From: Bifidobacterium catenulatum PV20-2
GTDB taxonomy: Bacteria; Actinomycetota; Actinomycetes; Actinomycetales; Bifidobacteriaceae
Reading direction: 5' to 3'
Assembly: GCF_000800455.1 (NCBI RefSeq)
Contig: NZ_CP007456.1
Span: 1,674,001 to 1,738,000 of the forward strand
Length of the DNA stretch: 64,000 nt
Part shown: positions 1 through 8,537 of the stretch, piece by piece
Layout of the letters: each line of letters begins with the position of its first letter
Numbering within the stretch: position 1 is the stretch's first letter
Notes under the pieces: generated by a model
The model's input: only the letters and a program-made list of their open reading frames with translations
What the model was told of the DNA's origin: nothing
Database searches by the model: none
Program-made: the position numbers and the translations under genes

Positions 1-1171
1 TTTCCCGTGATTCCAACCACCCGTAGGGCAAATGCACTTTCTTTGCGAAGCGCACGCGCCCCCTTGGCTTGTCGACCACTCGTTCGGGGAAACGGGTGTC
101 GGGATCCAGCTTGCCTATTTCGGTTCTGACATCCTCAAGATTTTCACATTCCATGAACGCGCGACGGGTGGAGCCTCCAACGGGGAATCCCTTGAGATAC
201 CACGCGATATGCTTACGCAGATCATGCACGGCCATCTGCTCGTCGCCATCATAGAATTCGGTCAACAGTTCCGCATGGCGTTCAACCACACGGCACACAT
301 CTCCTAACGTGGGGTCAACACGCTTGTCGCTGCCAGCGAACACATTCTTGATATCGGCAAACAACCATGGTCTGCCTTGGCAGCCACGGCCTATCGCAAC
401 GCCAGCGCAACCGGTTTCGGCAACCATGGCAAGTGCATCGTTCGCACCCCAAATGTCACCGTTGCCGAACACCGGAATATCAAGCGCTTCGACTAGTTCG
501 CCGATTCTGCTCCAGTCGGAATGCCCACCGTAATATTCGGCGGTGGTACGCGCGTGCAGGGTAACAGCCTTGCAGCCTTCCTCCTGCGCGATATGCCCAG
601 CTTCAAGGAACGTCTCATGCTCGTGGTCGATGCCAACACGAATCTTCGCCGTAACGGGCACCTTGGCCGCGTCACAGACCTTGACCACGCGTTGGATGAT
701 TTCACGGAACAGATCCGTCTTCCATGGCAACGCCGAACCACCGCCACGTCTGGTCACTTTGGGTACGGGGCATCCGAAATTCAGGTCGATGTGGTCAGCC
801 ATGTTTTCGTCGATGACGATTTTCGCGGCTTGTTCTACGATTGCCGGATTCACGCCATACAGTTGCAGCGAGCGGATTTTCTCGCTGGGAGCGAAATGAC
901 ATAACCGCAATGCTTTGGGATTGCGGGCAACCAACGCGCGTGCGGTGATCATTTCGGCCACGTACAGACCGTCCGGCCCGTAGCTTTCGCAAATCACGCG
1001 GAACGGCCAGTTGGTCACTCCCGCCATAGGCGAAAGAACCACCGGCGTCTCAACATGCACCGGCCCCAAATCAACAGGCTTAATAACCGGAGGAACCGAC
1101 GGCCTCACCGCGTCGGTACGCGGGTCGAGCACGTCGGATTCCTCGTAAGCAGTCACAATGCTATCTGGCAT
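1..1171 (-). CDS. dusB: tRNA-dihydrouridine synthase (DusB type), 3' end outside window
   Basis: FMN-dependent reduction of uridine to dihydrouridine in the D-loop of tRNA. The translation from the ATG at 1171 gives about 390 residues without a stop, so the C-terminus lies off the left edge. Family signatures are visible in order: SPMAGVTNWPFR near residue 45, the substrate segment NFGCPVPK, then GNGDIW and GVAIGRG, which bind the FMN phosphate in the TIM barrel. It lies just downstream of the glycyl-tRNA synthetase gene on the same strand with only about 30 bp between them, so the two may be co-transcribed. The overlapping frames on the other strand are shadows of this gene. Confidence 0.9.
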   Translation of the reverse strand, partial: MPDSIVTAYEESDVLDPRTDAVRPSVPPVIKPVDLGPVHVETPVVLSPMAGVTNWPFRVICESYGPDGLYVAEMITARALVARNPKALRLCHFAPSEKIRSLQLYGVNPAIVEQAAKIVIDENMADHIDLNFGCPVPKVTRRGGGSALPWKTDLFREIIQRVVKVCDAAKVPVTAKIRVGIDHEHETFLEAGHIAQEEGCKAVTLHARTTAEYYGGHSDWSRIGELVEALDIPVFGNGDIWGANDALAMVAETGCAGVAIGRGCQGRPWLFADIKNVFAGSDKRVDPTLGDVCRVVERHAELLTEFYDGDEQMAVHDLRKHIAWYLKGFPVGGSTRRAFMECENLEDVRTEIGKLDPDTRFPERVVDKPRGRVRFAKKVHLPYGWLESRE

Positions 1172-1200
1172 AAGAACGCTATGGTAACCAGTAACCAGCT

Positions 1201-2676
1201 TTAGTACAAGCCACCGGCTTCGGCGATCTTAACGGACTCAGGCCAAGCCTCGCCGCCCATCTCGACCGGTACCTGCGGGTAGCGCACATGCTTCTCACCG
1301 ATGCGTGCAGCCACATAATCAGCCACCTTGTCAAGTGCGACGCGCTCCTGCTGCATGGTGTCACGTTCACGAATAGTGACGGCCTGATCGTCAAGCGTGT
1401 CGAAGTCGACAGTGATGCACAGCGGGGTGCCGATTTCGTCTTCACGGCGATAGCGACGACCGATCGCACCGGCCTCGTCGTAGTCGATCATCCAGTCATG
1501 CTGACGCAGGTCGGCTGCCAGATCATGTGCCACGGTCTGCAGCTCCGGCTTCTTGCTCAACGGCAGCACGGCGGCCTTGACCGGAGCCAGGCGAGGATCA
1601 AGACGAAGCACGGTACGCTTGTCGACGCCACCCTTGGTGTTCGGCGCCTCGTCAACGTCGTAGGCATCAACGAGGAAGGCCATGAGAGAGCGGGTCAGGC
1701 CCGCGGCCGGCTCGATGACGTACGGCACGTACTTTTCGCCGGTGGCCTGGTTGAAGTAGCTCAGATCCTCGCCGGAATGCTTGGCATGCGCGGAAAGGTC
1801 GAAGTCGGTACGGTTGGCTACGCCTTCGAGTTCGCCCCAATCGGATCCCTGGAAGCCGAATTTGTATTCAATGTCGACGGTGCGCTTCGAATAGTGGGCC
1901 AGCTTCTCCTTCGGATGCTCATAGTGGCGCAGGTTTTCCGGCTTCACGCCAAGATCGATGTACCACTGGGTGCGTGCATCGATCCAGTACTGGTGCCATT
2001 CCTCATCGGTGCCCGGAGCCACGAAGAATTCCATTTCCATCTGTTCGAACTCGCGGGTACGGAAGATGAAGTTGCCCGGGGTGATTTCGTTACGGAAGGA
2101 CTTGCCCATGTTGGCGATGCCGAACGGCGGCTTGGAACGAGAAGAGGTCATCACGTTCTTGAAGTCCACGAAAATGCCCTGCGCGGTTTCCGGACGCAGG
2201 TAGTGCAGCGAGTTTTCGTCTTCGACCGGTCCGAGGTGGGTACGCAGCATCATGTTGAAGTCGCGCGGTTCGGTCCAGTTGCCACGGGTGCCACAATCCG
2301 GGCACACAATATCCTTAAGACCGTTTTCCGGCAGCTTGTCGCCATGCTTTTCGGCATAGGATTCCTCAAGCTTGTCTGCACGGTGGCGCTTGTGGCAGTT
2401 GAGGCATTCGATCAGTGGATCGTTGAACACGGACACGTGGCCGGAAGCCACCCACACGGCCGGCGGAAGAATGATGGACGTGTCAACGCCCACCACATCG
2501 CCACGGGTGACGACCATGGAACGCCACCATTCACGCTTGATATTGTCTTTCAGCGCGACGCCGAGCGGACCGTAATCCCACGCGGAACGGGTTCCGCCGT
2601 AGATTTCACCGGCGGGAAAAACAAAGCCACGACGTTTGGCGAGGGATACGACTTCATCGAGTTTGGATACAGCCAC
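1201..2676 (-). CDS. glyS: glycyl-tRNA synthetase (alpha2 type)
   Basis: Charges tRNA-Gly with glycine in the cytosol. 491 residues, the usual size of the homodimeric eukaryote/actinobacteria-type enzyme rather than the two-subunit type. Two zinc-ligand pairs, CLNC and CPDC, flank an insertion in the first 150 residues. Class II motif 2 starts at FRNEI and motif 3 is [10 protein letters not shown]. The N-terminus [18 protein letters not shown] is typical of the family. No T-box motif is visible in the upstream gap, unlike ileS later in this window. Confidence 0.97.
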   Translation of the reverse strand: MAVSKLDEVVSLAKRRGFVFPAGEIYGGTRSAWDYGPLGVALKDNIKREWWRSMVVTRGDVVGVDTSIILPPAVWVASGHVSVFNDPLIECLNCHKRHRADKLEESYAEKHGDKLPENGLKDIVCPDCGTRGNWTEPRDFNMMLRTHLGPVEDENSLHYLRPETAQGIFVDFKNVMTSSRSKPPFGIANMGKSFRNEITPGNFIFRTREFEQMEMEFFVAPGTDEEWHQYWIDARTQWYIDLGVKPENLRHYEHPKEKLAHYSKRTVDIEYKFGFQGSDWGELEGVANRTDFDLSAHAKHSGEDLSYFNQATGEKYVPYVIEPAAGLTRSLMAFLVDAYDVDEAPNTKGGVDKRTVLRLDPRLAPVKAAVLPLSKKPELQTVAHDLAADLRQHDWMIDYDEAGAIGRRYRREDEIGTPLCITVDFDTLDDQAVTIRERDTMQQERVALDKVADYVAARIGEKHVRYPQVPVEMGGEAWPESVKIAEAGGLY

Positions 2677-2975
2677 AATGCACCTTCTGGTTTGAACGGT
2701 TTGGGGTCTTTACAAGCGCAAAGCCTACCTTTACGCGGTGACAGAACGCCGCCCGCGTTACCGCTTCGTGGCGTTCTCGTCTTCAACGGTGTCGTTGTCA
2801 AGCAGCAGCGACCAGATCTTGCAGTCAGTCATCACGGTTTTCTTATTCAGATTTGCCTATGAGATTTACGTACGCACCTATATTTACGAGAACGTGCTGC
2901 ATTCACCTGATCCCGGAATCGACTGGCTCGTTCCAGTGTCAGGGCCTTTGTATAGGTTGGACACGTTATGGTACA
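2677..2975. other. intergenic region between divergent glyS and the thiamine operon
   Basis: About 300 bp that must carry the promoters of both divergent units. I see no convincing gene. A 91-codon open frame on the plus strand crosses the riboswitch and has no Shine-Dalgarno site. No promoter hexamers stand out strongly enough to name. Confidence 0.5.
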
Positions 2976-3061
2976 TGCAGGGGGGCTTCCGACGAAAGCA
3001 GAAGCTGAGATAGGCAAATGCCTGACCCTTTGAACCTGTTGGTTAGGACCAACGTAGGGAG
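2976..3061 (+). promoter_or_regulatory. TPP riboswitch (THI element)
   Basis: Matches the thiamine pyrophosphate aptamer core: a G-rich GGGGGC start, the GCTGAGA box at 3003-3009, GACCCTTTGAACCTG at 3024-3038, a GGTTAGGACC segment and the closing CGTAGGGA at 3053-3060. The thiM start codon follows 7 nt after this core, and GTAGGGAGC doubles as the Shine-Dalgarno region. That arrangement suggests control at translation initiation. Ligand binding should shut off the downstream thiamine operon. Confidence 0.93.
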
Positions 3062-3067
3062 CAGACA

Positions 3068-3937
3068 ATGAGCGATGACTCCTATATGACCGCATTGCGC
3101 GAACGGATTGCGCAGGCAGTGAACAACGTACGCGCAACCACGCCTTTGTCGCAGTCGTTCACCAATTTCGTTACGATGAATCTTGTGGCCAACGCGCAGC
3201 TTGCAGCCGGAGGCACTGCCGCCATGAGCTTTCTGCCGGACGATGTGATCGACACTGCGGAAATCGCTGGATCGAACTACATCAATGTGGGCACGTTGTT
3301 GCCATTCTTCAAAGATGCGCTGCCGGAAATCGCTTACAAACTGCACAAGAACGGCAAGACGTGGGTGCTAGATCCGGTCGCCGCCGGCATCGGCAAAACC
3401 CGTACCGCCATTCTTGAATCGTTCCGCACCTATCCGCCGACCATCGTGCGTGGCAATGCGAGTGAGATCATCGCACTCGATGCGATGTGGGGTCTTGCGC
3501 AAAACGATTCCACCGTTCCTGGCACGCGTCCGGCCGGCGTGGAGGCTGTGGACGAGGTCGATGCAGCCGTTGATGCGGCCAAGAGGCTGGCCCGCCATCT
3601 TGCGAAACACTCCCCCACCGGCGCTGGTGCGGTGGCTGTTTCCGGTGCGGTTGATTTGGTGACCGACGGCGAGCATGTGTTCCGTTTGCCCGGCGGCAGC
3701 GCGATGGTGACGAAGATCACCGGTGCCGGATGCTCGCTCGGCGGCGTTACCGCAACGTATCTGGCCGTGGCAGAACCGCTTGTCGCCGCTATTTCTGCTT
3801 CGTTGCTATACAACCGGGCTTCTGAAATTGCCGAAGCGAAGTCCGAAGGCCCAGGCTCCTTCCAGGTGGCGTTGCTTGACGCCCTGTGGAATGTCACGGC
3901 CGAAACTGTCGCCACCTCTGAAATCGTCGTCGACTAG
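3068..3937 (+). CDS. thiM: hydroxyethylthiazole kinase
   Basis: Phosphorylates the thiazole alcohol THZ to THZ-phosphate for thiamine salvage. 289 residues, normal length. Ribokinase-fold signatures are present: DPVAAGIGKTRT in the middle, RGNASEI (the conserved NxSE motif), and the C-terminal anion hole TGAGCSLGG. The Cys in that last motif is the usual ThiM residue where other kinases have Asp. First gene of the operon directly under the TPP riboswitch, followed by the thiE-like fragment, thiD and a DUF77-type gene. Confidence 0.96.
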   Translation: MSDDSYMTALRERIAQAVNNVRATTPLSQSFTNFVTMNLVANAQLAAGGTAAMSFLPDDVIDTAEIAGSNYINVGTLLPFFKDALPEIAYKLHKNGKTWVLDPVAAGIGKTRTAILESFRTYPPTIVRGNASEIIALDAMWGLAQNDSTVPGTRPAGVEAVDEVDAAVDAAKRLARHLAKHSPTGAGAVAVSGAVDLVTDGEHVFRLPGGSAMVTKITGAGCSLGGVTATYLAVAEPLVAAISASLLYNRASEIAEAKSEGPGSFQVALLDALWNVTAETVATSEIVVD

Positions 3938-3940
3938 ACT

Positions 3941-3988
3941 TTGCCGCTGCCCTGCATACTATGCGGCATGTTATGCAGGGTTCGGCAA
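3941..3988 (+). other. intercistronic stem-loop between thiM and the thiE-like gene
   Basis: Perfect 9-bp arms, CCCTGCATA and TATGCAGGG, extended by TTGCCG/CGGCAA outside a small internal bulge. No T-run follows, so it is more likely an mRNA stability or processing element than a terminator. The next gene starts 80 bp downstream. Confidence 0.55.
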
Positions 3989-4067
3989 TTGCGTATGCGG
4001 AAAAACGGACGAATGCCGGTTTCACATTGTAGGCTTTCTGGACCACTTACCGAGAAGGGTTGATTAT

Positions 4068-4334
4068 ATGAACAATTATTCATATGAATCGATGCGCGAT
4101 ACATTCGCTATGAGCGCCTACTTTGTGGTCGGCCCGCAAGATTGCAAGGAACGACCGATTACCGGCGTGGTTGAGGACGCGCTGCGCGGGGGCGCAACGT
4201 TCATCCAGCTGAAGGCCAAAGATACCGACGTGAAAGATATCACCAGCATGGCACGCAATATCGCACAGGTTATCGAACACAACAGCAAATCCGATTCCGT
4301 GGCGTTCGTGATCGACACTTCATATCACAAGTAA
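4068..4334 (+). CDS. truncated ThiE-like protein (N-terminal part of thiamine-phosphate synthase)
   Basis: 88 residues beginning MNNYSYESMRDTF, with a good Shine-Dalgarno site (GAGAAGGG) about 10 nt upstream of the chosen ATG. A longer in-frame extension runs back into thiM and has no support. The segment YFVVGPQDCKER, EDALRGGATFIQLKAKD and VAFVIDTS matches the first two strands and helices of the ThiE TIM barrel. A full enzyme has about 210 residues, and everything after the VIDTS strand, including the pyrophosphate-binding loops, is missing. It ends in a normal stop 24 bp before thiD. It cannot make thiamine phosphate as a complete barrel. It could be a decayed gene or a retained small protein with another role. 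Confidence 0.75.
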   Translation: MNNYSYESMRDTFAMSAYFVVGPQDCKERPITGVVEDALRGGATFIQLKAKDTDVKDITSMARNIAQVIEHNSKSDSVAFVIDTSYHK

Positions 4335-4358
4335 GCAAAAGCAAGTAAGGAGTCATTC

Positions 4359-5201
4359 ATGACCAGCACTTTGGCACCAGTATTGAGCATCGCGGGATCG
4401 GATTCCTCCGGTGGTGCCGGCATTCAGGCGGACTTGAAAACCATGCTTGCCAATGGTGTGTTCGGTATGACCGCCATTGCGGCGCTGACCGCGCAGAACA
4501 CCACAGGCGTGACGATGGTCACGAACACGCCTCCGGAAATGCTCGCCGCGCAGATCGACGCCGTGTTCGACGATATTCCGCCGGTCGCGGTGAAGATCGG
4601 CATGGTGTCGAGCGTGGAGCTCATCAATGTGATTGCCGACCGTTTGACCGCGCATGATGCCGAGAATGTTGTGCTTGATCCGGTGATGGTGGCAACGTCC
4701 GGCGCGAAGCTTATCGAAGATGACGCGATCGCCGCATTGACGTCCAAGCTGTTCCCGCTCGCCACCGTAATCACGCCGAACATGCCGGAAACCCAAGCAT
4801 TGTGCGAGCTGGCTGTTGAGCAGGGCACCGATGCGATCGACTATGAGAATGGCGAAAGCATCTCCAGCGAAAACGACATGGTGACGGCAGGTCATCTGCT
4901 TGCCGGCCATTTTGGCTGCGCAGTGCTCGTCAAAGGCGGTCATGGCACGCAGGATGCCAGCGATGTGCTCGTTGAGCCGAATGGCAAAGTCACTTGGTTC
5001 CGCGCGCGTCGTATCAACAATCCGAACACGCACGGCACCGGATGCACGCTGTCGTCGGCGATCGCATCGCACCTGGCGCTTGGCGAAACATTGCCGGAAG
5101 CCGTCGACAGTGCAAAACTGTATCTGACGGGCGCTTTGGAGGCACAGCTTGACCTCGGACACGGATCCGGACCGATGGACCACGCTTGGAAATGGCGCTG
5201 A
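4359..5201 (+). CDS. thiD: hydroxymethylpyrimidine/phosphomethylpyrimidine kinase
   Basis: Phosphorylates HMP and HMP-P to HMP-PP, the pyrimidine half of thiamine. 280 residues, normal size. N-terminal SIAGSDSSGGAGIQADLKTM is the family signature and contains the Gly-rich substrate loop. The C-terminal HGTGCTLSSAIASHLA carries the catalytic Cys/anion hole. Preceded by an AAGGAG Shine-Dalgarno site. Third gene of the TPP-controlled operon. Confidence 0.97.
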   Translation: MTSTLAPVLSIAGSDSSGGAGIQADLKTMLANGVFGMTAIAALTAQNTTGVTMVTNTPPEMLAAQIDAVFDDIPPVAVKIGMVSSVELINVIADRLTAHDAENVVLDPVMVATSGAKLIEDDAIAALTSKLFPLATVITPNMPETQALCELAVEQGTDAIDYENGESISSENDMVTAGHLLAGHFGCAVLVKGGHGTQDASDVLVEPNGKVTWFRARRINNPNTHGTGCTLSSAIASHLALGETLPEAVDSAKLYLTGALEAQLDLGHGSGPMDHAWKWR

Positions 5202-5260
5202 CCGCCGCTCAACAATCCAAGCCATATCAAGCCGATAGGAACGCAACGAAAGGAACGAAC

Positions 5261-5626
5261 ATGACTCTTGATCGCAATGCGGAAAAGCAGGAAGTGCCGA
5301 TCAACCCGGAAACCGGCAAACCGTATATCAACACGCTTGCTGCGGTCGCCATCTCTCCCGCTGGCGCAAGTCCTGAAAAATCCACGTACGTAGCGCAGGC
5401 GGTCGACGTGATCCGTCAATCCGGACTACCGAGCGAAACCAACGCCATGTTCACCAACATCGAAGGCGATATCGACGACGTGCTCAAGGTGATCCGCGAC
5501 GCCACCATGAAACTCGCCGGCCAGGGCTATCGCACCGACGTGGTGATCCGTCTCGACATTCGCCCCGGTTTCGAAGGTCAGATCCACGCCAAGCAGGCGC
5601 TTGTGGACGAAATCCTGTCGGAATAA
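5261..5626 (+). CDS. thiamine-binding MTH1187/YkoF-like (DUF77) protein
   Basis: 121 residues from the ATG preceded by AAAGGAAC. The more upstream in-frame start overlaps thiD and is unlikely. Ferredoxin-like small protein with AAVAISPAG near residue 25, the TNAMFTNIEGDID segment and the closing VVIRLDIRPG. Proteins of this family bind thiamine or its pyrimidine moiety and commonly sit in TPP-riboswitch operons. Its place at the end of this operon, before an intrinsic terminator, supports a thiamine-related role. The exact function is not known. Confidence 0.85.
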   Translation: MTLDRNAEKQEVPINPETGKPYINTLAAVAISPAGASPEKSTYVAQAVDVIRQSGLPSETNAMFTNIEGDIDDVLKVIRDATMKLAGQGYRTDVVIRLDIRPGFEGQIHAKQALVDEILSE

Positions 5627-5658
5627 ATCCGGGATGGACCAATAGAGTATCGAGTAAC

Positions 5659-5696
5659 AAAAGAGCGCGCTATTTACAAAATAGTGCGCTTTTCTT
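5659..5696 (+). terminator. intrinsic terminator of the thiamine operon
   Basis: GAGCGCGCTATTT and AATAGTGCGCTTTTC form a long stem with a 4-nt loop and end in a short T-rich run. It lies 33 bp after the DUF77 stop codon and just before the LacI-type gene. Confidence 0.85.
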
Positions 5697-5721
5697 ATTG
5701 ATTTAGGTTAGTGTAGCGACT

Positions 5722-6765
5722 ATGACTACGATGAAGGAAATTGCCGCAGCGGCAGGGGTGTCCATTTCCACCGTTTCCCTGGTACTTAACGGCAGAGATG
5801 AGGGACGTGTGAAAGCCCCGTTGGCCGCGCTCATACGTGAGAAGGCGGACGCACTCGGCTACACGGTCAATCCTCTGGCACGCAGCCTACGCACCTGCCG
5901 CACACGAATTCTCGGCTTCATCAGCGAGGAAGTCGCCACCACCCCGTATGCAGGCGGCATCATTCTGGGCGCGCAGGATGCGGCAAGCGCCTACGGGTAT
6001 ATGATCATCACAGTCAGCACCGATGGCAAGGCAAGCGAAGAGAATGAAATCGCCACATTGAAACGGTATGGCGTGGACGGTTTCTTCTATTCGAAAATGT
6101 CGAACCGCATTACGACCGTGCCTGCATCCCTCGGCGATTATCCGGTGGTGATGGTGGATGCCACCGATGCCGACAACCAGATACCCAGCATCGAGCCAGA
6201 CGAATTCCAAATCGCCTACGATGCCACGAAACGGCTGATCCAAGCCGATTGTGAGAGGATCGCCTATCTCGGCTGTTCGGAAAACATGATTGCGCAGGAC
6301 GGTCGTTTTGCCGGATATCAGGCGGCGTTGCAGGATTCCGGTTTTGCCTACGATCCTTCGTTGGTGTGCAATGTACTCAATAATGGCCCGGCGTTGCGCG
6401 CCGTCGATAAGCTGTTTGATGAACGCAATCCCGACGGTTTCTTCTGTTTCAACGATGCGCGCGCGTGGTATGTGTACGAATGCGCGGCACGCCGTGGACT
6501 GACTGTCGGCAAGGATATTTCCATCGTCGGCGTCGACAACCACCGCGTGTTTGCCGAAACGCTGGAACCGCAGTTGACCACAGTGGAGCTGCCCCACTAT
6601 GAGATGGGTTATTGGGCTGCCTGCAAGCTGATTTCGCTGATCGAACGCAAGCCTGTCGACAGCTCGTCCTGGCCGAGCACCACCGCTCCCCTGCCACCGT
6701 TGGATTCGCCGATTCCCGCGAAGATCCATTGTGCGCTGATAGAAAAGGGATCAGTCCGAAGCTGA
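5722..6765 (+). CDS. LacI-family transcriptional regulator of the fructan genes
   Basis: 347 residues. N-terminal helix-turn-helix MKEIAAAAGVSISTVSLVLNG followed by the hinge helix region VNPLARSLRT, then a periplasmic-binding-like ligand domain. It stands directly upstream of a sugar symporter and a GH32 enzyme whose promoter carries a nested palindrome, so it is very probably their repressor with a fructose- or sucrose-containing effector (inference). There is no clear Shine-Dalgarno site before the ATG. A TAGTGT hexamer ends 7 nt upstream of the ATG, so a leaderless transcript is possible. Confidence 0.92.
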   Translation: MTTMKEIAAAAGVSISTVSLVLNGRDEGRVKAPLAALIREKADALGYTVNPLARSLRTCRTRILGFISEEVATTPYAGGIILGAQDAASAYGYMIITVSTDGKASEENEIATLKRYGVDGFFYSKMSNRITTVPASLGDYPVVMVDATDADNQIPSIEPDEFQIAYDATKRLIQADCERIAYLGCSENMIAQDGRFAGYQAALQDSGFAYDPSLVCNVLNNGPALRAVDKLFDERNPDGFFCFNDARAWYVYECAARRGLTVGKDISIVGVDNHRVFAETLEPQLTTVELPHYEMGYWAACKLISLIERKPVDSSSWPSTTAPLPPLDSPIPAKIHCALIEKGSVRS

Positions 6766-6787
6766 TTTCCTTGATTTGAGATCATGC

Positions 6788-6838
6788 AAGAAGGTTTTTG
6801 ACATGTCTGTTGCGACACGCCGAAGGCCTTCTTTTTAT
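6788..6838 (+). terminator. probable terminator after the LacI-type gene
   Basis: AAGAAGG and CCTTCTT arms separate a 32-nt loop that holds further short pairs, followed by a TTT run. The stem is short, so efficiency is uncertain. Confidence 0.55.
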
Positions 6839-6884
6839 ACCTCATTTCGGCTTAATTGCAACACTTCCGAGAAGCGTTGCAATT

Positions 6885-6910
6885 ATTGACGTCAATCGAT
6901 TGACGTCAAT
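6885..6910 (+). promoter_or_regulatory. nested palindromic operator of the fructan operon
   Basis: Two identical 10-bp palindromes TTGACGTCAA (6886-6895 and 6900-6909) are separated by the self-complementary TCGA, so the whole 26-bp block is itself a perfect palindrome. The right copy contains the -35 hexamer TTGACG (6900-6905) of the promoter entered next. A bound repressor would mask RNA polymerase. It is the natural target of the adjacent LacI-type regulator. Confidence 0.75.
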
Positions 6911-6928
6911 CGTTTGACACGCTATTAT
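6900..6928 (+). promoter_or_regulatory. sigma-70-type promoter of the symporter gene
   Basis: -35 TTGACG, exactly 17 bp, -10 TATTAT. A second TTGACA at 6914-6919 has no suitably placed -10. The start site would be near 6935, leaving a leader of about 110 nt before the chosen ATG at 7048. Confidence 0.75.
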
Positions 6929-7047
6929 TTAACCATGTTCATTCACTTGGCACGGAAGCCGGGTGAATGACGGTACAACACAGCATCGGTCAAACAATGA
7001 AGTGCTGCGCGGCAGCGGCACCAACAAAGAGAAACAGAGAAAACAAC

Positions 7048-8373
7048 ATGGCAAGCAACACTCGATCTGCATGGAAGAATCCTTCCTACCTGCAGAGCTC
7101 CTTCGGCATCTTCATGTTCTTCTGCTCGTGGGGCATCTGGTGGTCCTTCTTCTCCCGCTGGCTCACCGACCCGACCCACGGCCTGGGCATGACCTCCGCA
7201 GAGCAGGGCCAGATCTACTCCATCAACTCCTTGGCAACCCTAGTCATCATGTTCGCCTATGGCGCCATCCAAGATCAACTGGGCATCAAGCGTAAGCTCG
7301 TGATCTTCGTCTCCGCCATCGCAGCGCTCGTCGGCCCGTTCGTACAGTTCGTGTATGCCCCGATGCTGACCGCCGGCGGCACCACCCGTTTCATCGGCGT
7401 GCTCATCGGCTCCATCGTGCTCTCCGCAGGTTTCATGGCCGGCTGCTCCCTGTTCGAAGCGCTCACCGAACGCTACTCCCGTAAGTTCGGCTTCGAATAC
7501 GGACAGTCCCGCGCTTGGGGCTCCTTCGGCTACGCCATCGTGGCACTGTGCGCAGGTTTCCTGTTCAACATCAACCCGCTGCTGAACTTCTGGGTCGGCT
7601 CCATCTGCGGCCTTGGCATGCTGTGCGTCTACGCTTTCTGGGTTCCGGCCGAGCAGAAGGAAGAACTCAAGAAGGAAGCCGATCCGAACGCGGCTCCAAC
7701 CAACCCATCCTTCAAAGAGATGATCTCCGTTCTGAAGATGCCGACCCTGTGGGTGCTCATCGTCTTCATGCTGTTCACCAACACCTTCTACACCGTGTTC
7801 GACCAGCAGATGTTCCCTAACTACTACGCTTCCCTCTTCTCCTCCACTGAAGTCGGCAACGCCACCTACGGCACCCTGAACTCCTTCCAGGTGTTCCTCG
7901 AGTCCGCCATGATGGGCGTCGTCCCGATCATCATGAAGAAGATCGGCGTTCGTAACTCCCTGCTGCTCGGCGCAACCGTGATGTTCCTGCGTATCGGACT
8001 GTGCGGCGTGTTCCACGATCCGGTCAGCGTCTCCATCATCAAGCTGTTCCACTCGATCGAGGTTCCGCTATTCTGCCTACCGGCATTCCGCTACTTCACC
8101 CTGCACTTCGATACCAAGCTGTCGGCAACCCTGTACATGGTGGGCTTCCAGATCGCTTCCCAGATCGGACAGGTGATCTTCTCCACCCCGATGGGTGCTC
8201 TGCACGACGCCATGGGCGACCGTCCGACCTTCTTCACCATCTCCGGCATCGTGTTCGCCGCTCTGGTCTACGGCTTCTTCGTGATCAAGAAGGACGACCA
8301 GGAAGTCGGCGGTGATCCGTTCTACACCGATAAGCAGCTCAAGGCCCAAGCCGCAGCTGAAGCGAACGCCTGA
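7048..8373 (+). CDS. MFS oligosaccharide/H+ symporter (sucrose or fructo-oligosaccharide permease)
   Basis: About 441 residues from the ATG at MASNTRSAWKNPSY. An ATG 81 bp upstream is in frame but would add a Cys/Ala-rich stretch not seen in the family. Twelve hydrophobic segments and the LacY/RafB/CscB-type start YLQSSFGIFMFFCSWGIWW identify the oligosaccharide:H+ symporter family. Inner features include the FEALTERYSRK loop and QSRAWGSFGYA in the N-terminal half. Located between its LacI regulator and a beta-fructofuranosidase, it most probably imports sucrose or short fructans for intracellular hydrolysis. Confidence 0.92.
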   Translation: MASNTRSAWKNPSYLQSSFGIFMFFCSWGIWWSFFSRWLTDPTHGLGMTSAEQGQIYSINSLATLVIMFAYGAIQDQLGIKRKLVIFVSAIAALVGPFVQFVYAPMLTAGGTTRFIGVLIGSIVLSAGFMAGCSLFEALTERYSRKFGFEYGQSRAWGSFGYAIVALCAGFLFNINPLLNFWVGSICGLGMLCVYAFWVPAEQKEELKKEADPNAAPTNPSFKEMISVLKMPTLWVLIVFMLFTNTFYTVFDQQMFPNYYASLFSSTEVGNATYGTLNSFQVFLESAMMGVVPIIMKKIGVRNSLLLGATVMFLRIGLCGVFHDPVSVSIIKLFHSIEVPLFCLPAFRYFTLHFDTKLSATLYMVGFQIASQIGQVIFSTPMGALHDAMGDRPTFFTISGIVFAALVYGFFVIKKDDQEVGGDPFYTDKQLKAQAAAEANA

Positions 8374-8408
8374 GCGTACGCCAAAATCAGCAAGAACACA
8401 ACTAAATC

Positions 8409-8453
8409 GTGCTGCTCGAAGCGTTTCACCCTTTTTCCGCTTCGGGCAGCATT
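8409..8453 (+). other. intercistronic hairpin between symporter and GH32 genes
   Basis: GCTGCTCGAAGCG pairs with CGCTTCGGGCAGC (one G-T pair) around a 14-nt loop, followed by ATTCTTAAAA. It may partly terminate transcription or stabilise the upstream message, setting the permease-to-enzyme ratio. Confidence 0.55.
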
Positions 8454-8537
8454 CTTAAAAACTCTCACTTAAAAACTCAATACGCAACAATTCAACAATC
8501 GCAAGATTCAACAATCATTAAGAAAGGCTGTTCAACG

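Noticed and set aside
1288..2862. 524-codon open frame on the plus strand opposite glyS
   Set aside because: Complete antisense overlap with a clear glycyl-tRNA synthetase gene; the translation has no family features. A shadow of codon bias.
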